From: an uncultured Synechococcus sp.
GTDB taxonomy: Bacteria; Cyanobacteriota; Cyanobacteriia; PCC-6307; Cyanobiaceae
Assembly: GCA_949373155.1 (NCBI GenBank)
Contig: CASICK010000001.1
Coordinates: 62,001-126,000 of the forward strand
Length of the DNA stretch: 64,000 nt
Direction: 5' to 3'
This document shows, piece after piece, positions 1-8,547 of this stretch. Position numbers and translations under genes: made by a program. Every line of letters starts with the position of its first letter. Position 1 is the first letter of the stretch. The notes under the pieces are model-generated. The model ran no database searches and was not told the DNA's origin. It saw only the letters and a program-made list of their open reading frames with translations.

Positions 1-404
1 AAAACATGAGGCGTAAGCGACATCAATCGCTCCATGTCTTTCAGGCTTGTGTTGAGATCACAGCCTGTGATCATGGCGCCGTTCAGGGATTGAAGCAGCT
101 CAGCGGTGACGCTGATCAACTCATCTTTGACAGAAGCGGGCTCTGCAGCCCTGGCAACAATTTTGCCGCCAGCAAAGCCCGTTCCATAGAGATTGTGCTT
201 ATGGGTCATCAGACTGGCCAACCGATGCCCGTCGGCGATGCAGGCTTCATCACTGGAGTAATTGAGCAGCCGCAGGCCGCCGTTAGCAGGTTTGCCGGTA
301 TCGCTGCTTTCGGCCACCACGAACACCGAGAGATGATCGGAGACATGTTGAGCCAGCACCGACACCGCGGGGGTGCCGGCGGATTGCAGAGAGGCCATGG
401 TCAT
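1..404 (-). CDS. Glu/Leu/Phe/Val dehydrogenase-like protein, N-terminal part (cut by window edge)
   Basis: An open frame runs on the minus strand to the window edge; about 134 codons are present and the C-terminal NAD(P)-binding domain is missing. The visible part resembles the dimerisation/substrate domain of the GLFV amino-acid dehydrogenases: a segment LMTHK followed by GTGFAGGK matches the leucine-dehydrogenase pattern MTYK...GGGK with both conserved lysines, and ITGCDLNTS resembles the later 'DVGT' region. These enzymes oxidatively deaminate amino acids with NAD(P). ATG at 404 overlaps the methyltransferase stop (TGATG); a second in-frame ATG lies at 398. Coupling to a methyltransferase is unusual. 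Family call moderately sure, substrate unknown. Confidence 0.7.
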   Translation of the reverse strand, partial: MTMASLQSAGTPAVSVLAQHVSDHLSVFVVAESSDTGKPANGGLRLLNYSSDEACIADGHRLASLMTHKHNLYGTGFAGGKIVARAAEPASVKDELISVTAELLQSLNGAMITGCDLNTSLKDMERLMSLTPHV

Positions 405-1441
405 CAGGCCACACGCTCCATGATCTGGTGGTGCTCCACGTAATCGAGGCTCCACTCCTCTGGGGCGGCTGCAATGCGCTGTTTCAAGCGCTCATAGACG
501 AGATCTGCTGTCTCGTCACCAGCGACGGAGGCAAAACTGTGGCGGCTCCAGCTACGAATGGTCGCCATCAGTCCCTCAGCGAAAGATGCGGTGTCGGCGT
601 CTTCGTTCCAACGTTTGCGATAGGGGCAGGGCACGTGGACAGTGCGCTCATCAACGAGCCTGAGGCCATTGAGGTAGGCGGCTGAAGTCTTGTCCTTGAG
701 GGGAGCCATGAACTCATCCGGAGACTTGTAGAAGTTCAGGATCGTTCCCTTGCGGTAGATCTCTTCGCTGATCACGCCTTCATCAGCCAGGCTGCGCCAG
801 ATCTGATGGAGCTGGTCATGAACGTTGCGAGTGACTCCACCGTTATGACCGAGGTATCGGCCTTCTTCGTCACGGGACAAATTCACGGTGAGCAAGCGGC
901 CGCCCACGGCGAGCTCCACGCTGCGCAGTTCGAGAACGCTGGCCCAGTCCTTCATCGCTTGCGCAGTGAAGCGCTCAAGGGCTTCTTTGTCGTCTGAGGC
1001 GAGTACGTGGGTGTGCGTGTTGAGGGGGCCAGGGGATTCACTCAACCAATGCATGGCTGTGGCTGAGAATCCGAAACTCACGGTCTCAGGGGCCACCAGG
1101 GGCTCATAAAAGCTGCGAGCACTGACCAGCACGGTGGGATTGGGAGCGCGACCCAGCTGCTTGGCAATATTTTCGGCCAGGGCAACATTGTCGTTGCTTG
1201 GTAGATCGTTGCCGATCAAGGTGAGATGGGCTTTGGGCTGGCGTTTGTGCAGCCGATCCAAAACCTGAGACCAAAGCCCAACAGCGGTGCCGCCGTCGGC
1301 GGCGCCGTAATCCATCAGCACGTAGCTGGAATCGTTCGTTAATTGATCAACACAAGTCAGGGCCCAGTCCGAGGCGGCATCGATGCAGAGGCGTGCGCCC
1401 TCGGTTTGCGCGCTGTAACCCGTGGTCATGGCGATGGCCAT
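404..1441 (-). CDS. SABATH-like SAM-dependent carboxyl methyltransferase
   Basis: About 345 residues, close to the SABATH family (plant salicylate/jasmonate methyltransferases and bacterial relatives), which methylate the carboxyl group of small acids using S-adenosylmethionine. A SAM-binding motif I (VLMDYGAADGG, around residue 45) is followed by FGFSATAMHWLS, equivalent to the SABATH 'SYSLMWLS' substrate-pocket motif. The ATG at 1441 is chosen; a TTG at 1459 and an ATG at 1429 are also possible. The stop codon overlaps the start of the downstream dehydrogenase-like gene, so the two are probably translated together. The acceptor acid cannot be deduced; a methyl ester of an amino- or keto-acid linked to the neighbour is only a guess. 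Confidence 0.75.
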   Translation of the reverse strand: MAIAMTTGYSAQTEGARLCIDAASDWALTCVDQLTNDSSYVLMDYGAADGGTAVGLWSQVLDRLHKRQPKAHLTLIGNDLPSNDNVALAENIAKQLGRAPNPTVLVSARSFYEPLVAPETVSFGFSATAMHWLSESPGPLNTHTHVLASDDKEALERFTAQAMKDWASVLELRSVELAVGGRLLTVNLSRDEEGRYLGHNGGVTRNVHDQLHQIWRSLADEGVISEEIYRKGTILNFYKSPDEFMAPLKDKTSAAYLNGLRLVDERTVHVPCPYRKRWNEDADTASFAEGLMATIRSWSRHSFASVAGDETADLVYERLKQRIAAAPEEWSLDYVEHHQIMERVA

Positions 1442-1483
1442 AGACCTCGTCAGTAGCAAGGGGCACCGTACAGGGTTGTTCTG

Positions 1484-2104
1484 TCAGGGGTTTGGCCTTT
1501 TGCTCGCGTCTGGGCTTGGCGCGTTGGCGAGAAGCTTCTCCAGCTCTGGCTTTAGCAGGGCAAAGGCGCGCCCTCGATGCCCGTGTTGTTTTTTGTGATC
1601 CAGAGTCATTTCAGCAAAGGTGAGTCCACTGTTTTTGACCTCAAACACGGGGTCGTACCCGAACCCTTGCGTGCCGCGAGCCCTGAAGGTGATCGATCCT
1701 TCGCAGTGACCTTCTACGGCTGCCAGCACGCTGCCGTCAGGTGCTGCGATACATAGAGCCGCACTAAAGCGCGCCTGGCGGTCGTTGCGATCCCCCAACT
1801 CTCTAAGCAGTCGTTGAATGCGTGCTGGGTCGGAGTCTGCGTACCGCGCGGAATACACCCCTGGAGCACCACCAAGTGCATCCACGCTCAGGCCTGAATC
1901 ATCGGCGAGTGCCCAATGGCCAGTGGCTTCTGCAACGGCCCTGGCCTTGAGGAGGGCGTTGTCGCGGAAGGTGATTCCGGTTTCTTCCACCTCGATCCCT
2001 TCGGGTTGTGGATCCACTTGCAGGGGCAACTGATGCAGCAGGTTCGAAAATTCTCGAATCTTGCCGGCATTACCGCTGGCAATCACCAGAATGCGATTGC
2101 TCAT
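1484..2104 (-). CDS. rdgB: RdgB/HAM1 XTP/dITP pyrophosphatase
   Basis: House-cleaning nucleotidase that hydrolyses non-canonical purine triphosphates (dITP, XTP) to monophosphates, keeping deaminated bases out of DNA and RNA. The 206-residue protein opens with the family signature (ILVIASGNAGKIREF), followed by ADDSGLSVDALGGAPGVYSAR with the catalytic/metal acidic residues, and the C-terminal GFGYDPVF and SHR-equivalent HGHRGRA. Start: ATG at 2104, which overlaps the stop of the upstream phosphohexomutase (ATGA), indicating translational coupling; a longer frame exists but its extra 59 residues are not family-like. Confidence 0.95.
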   Translation of the reverse strand: MSNRILVIASGNAGKIREFSNLLHQLPLQVDPQPEGIEVEETGITFRDNALLKARAVAEATGHWALADDSGLSVDALGGAPGVYSARYADSDPARIQRLLRELGDRNDRQARFSAALCIAAPDGSVLAAVEGHCEGSITFRARGTQGFGYDPVFEVKNSGLTFAEMTLDHKKQHGHRGRAFALLKPELEKLLANAPSPDASKRPNP

Positions 2105-3564
2105 ATGGCGGCGGCAAAGCTGCGGGCCCAGCTCAGAACCTCCTTGACCCGCGACGGGCTTGGGGCTTCGCAATACAGGCGAAGCAAGGGCTCTGTTCCA
2201 GAGAAGCGCAGCATCAGCCAATGGCTTGGGCCGAGCCTGAGTTTGACGCCGTCTGTGGTGACCACCTCGAGGACAGGGCATCCAGCGACCTCTTGGGGAG
2301 GCGTTTCAGCCAAAAGGGCTTCTAGCCGGCGGCGGGAGTCCATGTTGGCGAGGCGGAGATCGAGGCGGTCGTAGTGAGCCTCGCCACCACACCGCTCTTG
2401 GATGGCTTTCATGCGCTCGCCAAGGGGCTGCTTTCCTTCCACCAACGCTTCGAGCACGAGCACGGCGGCAAACAGGGCGTCCCGTTCTGGCAGGTGCATG
2501 CCAAATCCCACGCCGCCGGACTCCTCTCCGCCGATCAGCACGTCGCCGGCCAACATTTCAGCCGCGATGTACTTGAAGCCCACAGGCAGTTCAAGGACCT
2601 CCCGGCCCAGATCTTCCGCAACAAGGCGCATGAGGTCGGAACCGCTCACCGTTTTTACCACTGTTCCAGGCAGGTTTTTGGCACGAGCCAAGTGATCGAT
2701 CAGCAGTGGCATCAACTGCTGGGTGCTGCAGAACCGTCCGTGTTCATCCACGGCGGCAATGCGGTCGCCATCACCATCAAAGACCAGGCCAACGGCATGG
2801 CGGCCCTCTGCTCTTGAAGCTTTTACCGCTGCGATCAGTTCCCCGAGGTGAGGGGCCAGGGGTTCCGGCGCACATCCACCAAACAGGGGATCTCGGTTGC
2901 TTCGGATCTCGGTGATTAGATCCTTGGCGTCACCTCCCAAGAGGTCTGCGATGCAACCGGCTGCCGACCCATGCATGGGATCGACGAACACGTGGAGGCC
3001 CATGGCTCGCAGGCCAACAGTCAGAGCCGGGAGGTCGAATTTGGCTCGCAATCCTGAGAGATGTTCTCCGCGGCCATCAAAGCGCTCGCTGCTGCCAGCC
3101 ACAGGCACTGTGATGCCTCCAGCGGCCAGCCGTCGTTCCACCGCTGCAGTGAAGGTGCCCTCCACCGATCCACCAAATGGGCCTTTGATTTTGAGGCCAA
3201 GCCATTCCGGAGGGTTATGGCTGGCCGTGATCACAAGTGCTCCTAGTGATTGGCGCTCTACGACCGCCCAGCTGCAGGCCGGTGTGGGAACGGCTGTATC
3301 GGTGAGAAGCGGCTCTAGGTCGCAGCCGCGGACGGCTGCCGCCACGACTTCGGCGAGTTCAGGGGCGAGGAAGCGACGGTCGTAGCCGATCACCACGGTG
3401 CGGCTGTTTAAACCTTCAGGGGCCTGGTGGGCGAGTTCCTGGGCTGCTGCGACGGCAACAGGGAGCAATCGCTCGACTGTGATATCCACCCCCAAAATGC
3501 CTCGCCAACCATCGGTACCAAACCGGATCGGCGAGGCGTCCAGTGGGAGGGGGGAAGACACCAT
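2101..3564 (-). CDS. Phosphoglucomutase/phosphomannomutase family protein
   Basis: Alpha-D-phosphohexomutase of 487 residues that interconverts hexose 1- and 6-phosphates. All four family signatures are visible: FGTDGWRG near residue 15, the phosphoserine loop ITASHNPP (about 112-119), the metal loop FDGDGDR (about 250), the sugar-binding GGEESGG (about 350) and the phosphate-binding FSGTEPLLR near the C-terminus. Glucose versus mannose specificity cannot be read from these motifs. ATG at 3564 is preferred over an upstream GTG at 3582. It is divergent from the nuclease gene with about 50 bp between starts and is followed by rdgB with a 4-nt overlap. A second, GlmM-type, mutase lies at 50820-52211. 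Confidence 0.92.
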   Translation of the reverse strand: MVSSPLPLDASPIRFGTDGWRGILGVDITVERLLPVAVAAAQELAHQAPEGLNSRTVVIGYDRRFLAPELAEVVAAAVRGCDLEPLLTDTAVPTPACSWAVVERQSLGALVITASHNPPEWLGLKIKGPFGGSVEGTFTAAVERRLAAGGITVPVAGSSERFDGRGEHLSGLRAKFDLPALTVGLRAMGLHVFVDPMHGSAAGCIADLLGGDAKDLITEIRSNRDPLFGGCAPEPLAPHLGELIAAVKASRAEGRHAVGLVFDGDGDRIAAVDEHGRFCSTQQLMPLLIDHLARAKNLPGTVVKTVSGSDLMRLVAEDLGREVLELPVGFKYIAAEMLAGDVLIGGEESGGVGFGMHLPERDALFAAVLVLEALVEGKQPLGERMKAIQERCGGEAHYDRLDLRLANMDSRRRLEALLAETPPQEVAGCPVLEVVTTDGVKLRLGPSHWLMLRFSGTEPLLRLYCEAPSPSRVKEVLSWARSFAAAI

Positions 3565-3616
3565 GGGTTGCAATCGATGCACAGGATCTAGCAGCTGGCC
3601 GCCTTACCGTCTGTTG

Positions 3617-5119
3617 ATGGGTGCCACCCCTCACGCTGACAAGCCACTCACGGACAGGTTGCTGCGGAGCTGGGTGCGCTGCCGAAGGAGGGCATGGCTC
3701 GACCGTCATGCCAATCCAGACGATCGCCTTTACACCGCGCATCGCACCTTGCAGTTGGATGACCAACAGCGCAGTTTTGTGGCCTTGCTGCCTAGTAAGC
3801 CAGGACATGGCCAGACAGCTTGTGAGCGCGGAGATGCCGGAGTTGTCGGAGTGAGGTTGCGCGGTGTTCTGCCGGACGACTCAGCCTTGAAGGGTGCGGC
3901 TCTAGAGGCCCATCCGCCTCTGCTGGAGAGGGTGAAAGGGTCGAGTCGTTGGGGGGACTTTGCCTATCGGCCCGTGATCGCTCGGCAGGGCCGCCGATTA
4001 ACCCGAGAACACCGGTTCCAGCTTGCCTTGGCTGGACGCTTGCTAGCTGAATTTCAGGGTGGGCCTGTGCCTGATGGCCTTGCGTTGGCAGGTTCGGGGC
4101 GACGTTTGGAGCGCGAGCGCCTCCCCCTTGGCAACAGCTTGAATCGCCAGCTCGATGATTCTCTGCTGCGATTGTCGGCCGACCTGAACAGAACCGATCC
4201 ACCAGCTTTGACGGCTGATCGTCGTAAGTGCACCCTCTGCAGCTGGCGGGGGCTCTGCAACGACGTTGCTTCTCAACAAGGACATCTCAGCGAAGTGAGT
4301 GGGATTGGCGCCAAAAGGCGGGAGATGCTTCAAGAGATCGGGGTCAAGAGCCTGCAGGCTCTGGCTGCAGCCAACCCCAAGGATCTCGCTGGGCAACTCA
4401 AGCGTTTCGGCGAGCAGCACGCAGCGATGGCGGCCCCTTTGGTGGCCCAAGCCCGTGTTCAACGCGATGGAGTTGTGGAGCGTCTTGATGCGCTCCCCGC
4501 CTTGCCTGAATTGCTGAATGCTCCAGGGGTCTTGCTTTACGACATCGAATCAGATCCGGATGCGCGCGATGACTTTTTGCACGGATTTGTCCGCTTGCCC
4601 AATAACGGGTTAGCGAATGACGGAGTTTCCAGCTGGGATCTGACGCGTGCCACCTACCATCCGCTGCTGGTGCTTCAAGAGCATGGTGAGAAGCGCTGCT
4701 GGCAAAGGATCCAGCGTTTTCTTGCCACCTATCCCGATTGGTTCATCCTTCATTACGGCGAAACGGAGTCGCTGGCCCTGTTGCGTATGGCCAAACGTCA
4801 GGGTGTTTCAGACAAAGAGCAGCAAGCCCTGCGGGAGCGGTTAATTGATGTTCATGCCCGTTTGCGTTCCCATTGGCAACTCCCCCTCAGCAGCTATGGC
4901 CTCAAGGCAGTAGCGGGGTGGAGAGGATTCAAATGGGGCCAGTCAGGGGTCGATGGAGCAAGGGCTCTGTTGTGGTGGCGCCAGTGGCGGGGTGAAGGAG
5001 TCAATGCGCGGGGCTCTATCAATGCCTTGCGTTGGATCCTCACTTACAACCGCGACGATGGCTTGGCCACATGGGCGGTGGCGCAATGGTTGTTGAGTGG
5101 TGATCAACGCAAGGCCTAA
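3617..5119 (+). CDS. TM0106-family RecB-like putative nuclease
   Basis: Protein of 500 residues with the layout of the TM0106 family: an N-terminal RecB/PD-(D/E)XK-like region (RVRCRRRAWLDRH near residue 20, typical of Cas4/RecB-like proteins) with a cysteine cluster (KCTLC...GLC, about residue 200), a helix-hairpin-helix-like segment (SGIGAKRREML), and a C-terminal RNase H-like exonuclease domain with LLYDIESDP (DxE), HYGETE and YNRDDGLAT. The likely role is Fe-S-containing nuclease activity in DNA repair, but no specific function is established. It is a lone gene rather than part of a CRISPR or RecBCD locus. Its 3' end overlaps the convergent ygfZ by 4 nt. ATG at 3617 was chosen over longer frames antisense to the mutase. 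Confidence 0.82.
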   Translation: MGATPHADKPLTDRLLRSWVRCRRRAWLDRHANPDDRLYTAHRTLQLDDQQRSFVALLPSKPGHGQTACERGDAGVVGVRLRGVLPDDSALKGAALEAHPPLLERVKGSSRWGDFAYRPVIARQGRRLTREHRFQLALAGRLLAEFQGGPVPDGLALAGSGRRLERERLPLGNSLNRQLDDSLLRLSADLNRTDPPALTADRRKCTLCSWRGLCNDVASQQGHLSEVSGIGAKRREMLQEIGVKSLQALAAANPKDLAGQLKRFGEQHAAMAAPLVAQARVQRDGVVERLDALPALPELLNAPGVLLYDIESDPDARDDFLHGFVRLPNNGLANDGVSSWDLTRATYHPLLVLQEHGEKRCWQRIQRFLATYPDWFILHYGETESLALLRMAKRQGVSDKEQQALRERLIDVHARLRSHWQLPLSSYGLKAVAGWRGFKWGQSGVDGARALLWWRQWRGEGVNARGSINALRWILTYNRDDGLATWAVAQWLLSGDQRKA

Positions 5120-5970
5120 GCGCGTGTGGGTGGCTCGGAAAAGGCCTGCGGTTTGAACAGCTGAATCGTTCCTTGATCGCCGTCGAGGGTGAGTTGGGGG
5201 TCCGCCAATGCTTGTCGGCGCACCAGGGCGAGGCCAATCCATTCCTGGGGCGACCCTTCAGCAGACGCAATCTCAACAGCGGAGGTGATGACACCAGCGC
5301 GGTCCCCCTGGCGTCGCAGCACGGTGCCTCGCTGAGGGAGTGTCCCCTGAAGATCGCTGGAGAGAGCCCGCCAACTCCGCAGTTGTTGTTTGACTTCACC
5401 TTTTGAAGCGAGCTTTGCCACCGTTTCCTGCCCCAGGTAACACCCTTTGTTGAGGTGAACCCAGGGGGAGAGGCCCAGTTCAAAGGGATTGGTGGTTCCA
5501 TCCAATTCACCAGCACCGAGAGGCCACCCCTGTTCCAGGCGCCAATGATCGAGTTGGTTGGTGTTGGCGGCCTCACTGGTGGTGAAGCGATCGCTTTGGT
5601 TCGGCTCATCCTCTGTCCAACACACATTGACCGGCTCCATCGGCTGGCCTTGAACCAGGAGCTCTTGTCTGCGTTGTTGGCGGGTCCCTTTGAGGCGGAC
5701 GCGGTCGGCGGGAAAGATCACGCGATCGAACCCTTGGCTCACGGCATCCACCGCTCCGGCGAGAACGAGCACATCAGCGCCTGTGGCGTCCATGCGGATT
5801 TCAAGCAGGGCCTGCACCCTTCCGGTGGCATCAAGCCAGCAGGCAGGAAGGGGATCACCTTCCTCAGCTTGCTGAACGTCGGCACTCGTCTGACCTTGAA
5901 GGAACGTGCGACTGCCACTCCCCTCGAGTCGCAGCACCGGGAAGTGTTGATCCCAAAGGAGCCTGCTCAT
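5116..5970 (-). CDS. ygfZ: YgfZ/GcvT-like folate-binding protein
   Basis: A 284-residue member of the YgfZ (COG0354) family, tetrahydrofolate-binding proteins related to the glycine-cleavage T protein that support assembly or repair of iron-sulphur enzymes. The diagnostic motif [14 protein letters not shown] (K-G-C-Y-x-G-Q-E) is present around residue 175-188, and the N-terminal part has the aminomethyltransferase-like fold sequence ([10 protein letters not shown]). It shares a 4-nt overlap with pyrE upstream, implying a two-gene operon, and converges on the nuclease gene. Confidence 0.9.
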   Translation of the reverse strand: MSRLLWDQHFPVLRLEGSGSRTFLQGQTSADVQQAEEGDPLPACWLDATGRVQALLEIRMDATGADVLVLAGAVDAVSQGFDRVIFPADRVRLKGTRQQRRQELLVQGQPMEPVNVCWTEDEPNQSDRFTTSEAANTNQLDHWRLEQGWPLGAGELDGTTNPFELGLSPWVHLNKGCYLGQETVAKLASKGEVKQQLRSWRALSSDLQGTLPQRGTVLRRQGDRAGVITSAVEIASAEGSPQEWIGLALVRRQALADPQLTLDGDQGTIQLFKPQAFSEPPTRA

Positions 5971-6536
5971 GCTTGGAGCTCACGGGACTTGGCGGCCACC
6001 TCTTCCAGGCGATACAGGCTGTGTAATTCAAGGCCAGCAGCTTGCATCGCAGCAGCCCCTCCCTCTTCACGGTCAACAATCGTCACCACCCGATTCACGC
6101 TGTAGCCAGCAGCTCGGAGTTGTTCAACAGCCTTGATGGATGACCCACCGGTGGTGACCACATCCTCAAGAACGGTGATGAGCGCGCCCTGCTCTGGCAG
6201 AGGACCCTCCAGCCAGGCATCAGTGCCGTGGCCTTTGGCCTGCTTACGCACGATCAGAGCATCAAGGGAGCGTCCTCTCTGGGCAGCAGCAAGGGCGACG
6301 CCACTCACAAGCGGATCGGCTCCAAGGGTGAGGCCGCCAACGGCTGCCGCATCGGCTTCCACCAGAGCCAACATCGCCGGGCAGAGCAGGGCTAGACCTG
6401 AGCCGCTCAAGCTGACCGGCTTGCAATTCACGTAATGATCACTGCTGCGACCGGACGCAAGGGTGAAGTTGCCGTGGCGGTAAGCCTCTTTCGCTAAGCG
6501 TTCCAGCAGGGGGTCGTGTTCTAAAGGTTGAGACAT
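5967..6536 (-). CDS. pyrE: Orotate phosphoribosyltransferase
   Basis: Catalyses orotate + PRPP to orotidine 5'-phosphate in de novo pyrimidine synthesis. The 189-residue protein contains the PRPP-binding motif [12 protein letters not shown] (about residue 125), the catalytic-loop region RKQAKGHGT, and the N-terminal [16 protein letters not shown] typical of OPRTases. ATG at 6536 is taken as start; a longer frame upstream has no family similarity. It is the first gene of a pyrE-ygfZ pair (4-nt overlap). Its start lies about 40 bp from the divergent secreted hypothetical gene. Confidence 0.95.
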   Translation of the reverse strand: MSQPLEHDPLLERLAKEAYRHGNFTLASGRSSDHYVNCKPVSLSGSGLALLCPAMLALVEADAAAVGGLTLGADPLVSGVALAAAQRGRSLDALIVRKQAKGHGTDAWLEGPLPEQGALITVLEDVVTTGGSSIKAVEQLRAAGYSVNRVVTIVDREEGGAAAMQAAGLELHSLYRLEEVAAKSRELQA

Positions 6537-6578
6537 CGGGGCTGGTGCGCAGCGAATCCTCTGCCTAGTTTGCGCGCA

Positions 6579-7115
6579 GTGGTGACGGTTTTTGTGCTCA
6601 GGCTCACGTTTGGTGTTTTGGTGATCATGGGCCCACTCGCTTTGTGGCATGCGGATCCTGGTCATGCCAATCCTGTGGTTTGCGTGACCAGCCTTGAAGC
6701 TCCTTCGCCTTCAAGCAATGGTGGCGAGGTCCTTGCTCCTGTTGAGGTGAGTCGATGTGGCCCCGTTAAGACCACCGACGCGCTGGTAACAGAGCGTTTT
6801 TATACCTGGACGGCACCCTTCGCTCGTGGGGTGGATGTGATGCACCAGATCACCGACTTTCTCGGCATTTCCGTGGCGGGGCCTGAGGGCAACAGGGTGA
6901 TGGGATTTGGCTTCCCCGACCAAACGATTGTTTGGGATGGATCTGCCTTGCAATCCACTTATCAGGTGTTGCTGGAGGAGCAAAGTCCGGCGATTCCTTG
7001 GCGCACGGTGGATATTTCCAACGGATTCACGAGCAGCTTGGCGGAGGAGGGTCAGGTCAGAATGCCAATCGAGCGGGATGATCGACCCTCCGCACCCATT
7101 CGTGCCTTGTGGTAG
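6579..7115 (+). CDS. Secreted conserved hypothetical protein
   Basis: Protein of about 178 residues not recognised by name. It starts with a hydrophobic segment ending LWHADPGHA, a good signal peptide, followed by a mature region of about 150 residues with two cysteines (VVCVTS and SRCGP). Starts at GTG 6579 or 6582 are both plausible; no ATG fits better than the internal one inside the hydrophobic segment. The gene is divergent from pyrE and ends 14 bp before the CAU tRNA. The mature part contains the phrase [17 protein letters not shown]. Probably a periplasmic or thylakoid-lumen protein restricted to picocyanobacteria; no function can be given. Confidence 0.6.
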   Translation: MVTVFVLRLTFGVLVIMGPLALWHADPGHANPVVCVTSLEAPSPSSNGGEVLAPVEVSRCGPVKTTDALVTERFYTWTAPFARGVDVMHQITDFLGISVAGPEGNRVMGFGFPDQTIVWDGSALQSTYQVLLEEQSPAIPWRTVDISNGFTSSLAEEGQVRMPIERDDRPSAPIRALW

Positions 7116-7129
7116 ATCCGTGATATCGC

Positions 7130-7202
7130 GGGGGTCTAGCAATCTGGTGAATGCAGCGAACTCATAATTCGCCTTAGCCGAGTTCGATCCTCGGGACCCC
7201 CA
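7130..7202 (+). tRNA. tRNA with CAU anticodon (elongator Met, or Ile2)
   Basis: A 73-nt cloverleaf. Acceptor GGGGGTC/GACCCCC is fully paired (so not an initiator tRNA, which has an unpaired 1-72); the anticodon stem GCGAA/TTCGC encloses loop CTCATAA with anticodon CAT at 7163-7165; the T arm is CCGAG-TTCGATC-CTCGG; discriminator A. CCA is not encoded. The D stem is only 3 bp. A CAT anticodon can mean elongator methionine or, if lysidine-modified, AUA-reading isoleucine; I cannot separate these without comparison. Confidence 0.9.
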
Positions 7203-7216
7203 TTCATTCTTGACTT

Positions 7217-8494
7217 ATGCGCACCCTGCTGCTGATCGCGCTTTTGGTCTTACCGGCGTTTTTTGCAGCGGCTGAAGTCTCACTGCTGCGTTTGCGTCCG
7301 AGTCGCGTCCATGAACTCCGCGAGGAGGGCCAGCCCGGTGCACCAGCGGTCGAGCGCCTCCAGCGCCGGTTGAGAACGGCTCTGCTGATGACCCAGTTCG
7401 GGACCACCTTGTCGTTGGTGGCGCTCGGTTGGATTGCGAAAGGTTTTGGTCAGCGTTGGTGGCCGATGGACACCCCAGCAGGTCGTTGGTTGGATCTGGC
7501 CTGGTTCCTGGTGTTGGTGGTCTTGGCCACGCTGCTGTCTGGGCTGCTCCCACGGGCGCTGGTCCTCAGCCGTCCTGAGCCGGCAGCCTTGCAATTGTCT
7601 CCGGTGTTGGAAACCACCATGCAGGTGTTGCGTCCCCTGCTGTCCTCCCTGGAAGTCATCGCCTCACTCCTGCTACGTCTTGTGCGCTTGAAGCCTCGCT
7701 GGGATGCCCTTGTGCCGGCACTCACAGCCGGTGAGCTTGAGACGCTCGTGGAGAGTGGGGGAGTCACGGGCCTACGGCCAGATGAACGCAACATCCTTGA
7801 AGGGGTGTTTGCGTTAAGGGATATGCAGGTGAGGGAGGTGATGGTTCCTCGCTCAGGGATGGTCACCCTGCCGGTGGAGGTGCGTTTCGCAGAGTTGATG
7901 GAGGCCGTTCACCGCACCCGACATGCGCGTTTCCCGGTGATTGGGCAGTCGCTGGATGATGTCCGTGGCGTGCTGGATTTACGCCGGTTAGCTGAGCCCA
8001 TCGCCCGTGGCGAACTGCACAAAGATTCCGCTTTAGAGCCTTATTTGAGTCCTGCAGAGAGGGTCCCGGAGACCAGCAACCTCGCTGAATTGCTTGCGAT
8101 TATTCGCTCTGGCCATCCTCTGCTTTTGGTGGTGGATGAGCATGGGGGTACCGAGGGATTGGTCACGGCCGCTGATCTCACGGGTGAAATTGTTGGGGAT
8201 GAGCCAGAGCATGAAAGTGCTGAGCCAGACCTGCAGGCGATCGAGGGCCAGGAGGGTGCCTGGCTGGTTGCTGGTGATTTGGAGATCTTGGAGCTCAATC
8301 GCCAACTCGACCTTGACTTGCCTGAGGCCTCTGACCATCACACACTTGCTGGCTTCCTGTTGGAACGGTTACAGCACATTCCTGCCGCTGGAGAAGCGCT
8401 GCGGCACAACGGAGTTCAATTTGAAATCATCACGATGAGAGGCCCGCGCATCGTTCAGGTGCGACTGGTGATTCCTGGTGTGACGAACCGATGA
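7217..8494 (+). CDS. CNNM/CBS-domain membrane protein (HlyC/CorC family)
   Basis: A 425-residue protein with the DUF21/CNNM transmembrane domain (hydrophobic segments around residues 1-20, 55-80, 90-115 and 125-150), a pair of CBS domains (about 200-320; motifs MVPRSGMVTLPVE and VVDEHGGTEGLVTAADL), and a C-terminal CorC/HlyC domain (about 340-420; VAGDLEILELN, HHTLAGFLLERL). The family is linked to magnesium/cobalt or sodium transport and nucleotide sensing through CBS; the old 'hemolysin' label is misleading. It begins 14 bp after the tRNA. Transported ion not determinable here. Confidence 0.9.
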   Translation: MRTLLLIALLVLPAFFAAAEVSLLRLRPSRVHELREEGQPGAPAVERLQRRLRTALLMTQFGTTLSLVALGWIAKGFGQRWWPMDTPAGRWLDLAWFLVLVVLATLLSGLLPRALVLSRPEPAALQLSPVLETTMQVLRPLLSSLEVIASLLLRLVRLKPRWDALVPALTAGELETLVESGGVTGLRPDERNILEGVFALRDMQVREVMVPRSGMVTLPVEVRFAELMEAVHRTRHARFPVIGQSLDDVRGVLDLRRLAEPIARGELHKDSALEPYLSPAERVPETSNLAELLAIIRSGHPLLLVVDEHGGTEGLVTAADLTGEIVGDEPEHESAEPDLQAIEGQEGAWLVAGDLEILELNRQLDLDLPEASDHHTLAGFLLERLQHIPAAGEALRHNGVQFEIITMRGPRIVQVRLVIPGVTNR

Positions 8495-8547
8495 AGCGGT
8501 CTTAGCTGTTGATCACCGATAATCAGCTCTGACCTGCCTTCCCTCCG

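Noticed and set aside
7130..7202. Initiator tRNA-fMet for the CAU tRNA
   Set aside because: The first acceptor pair is a G-C pair, whereas bacterial initiators have an unpaired 1-72.
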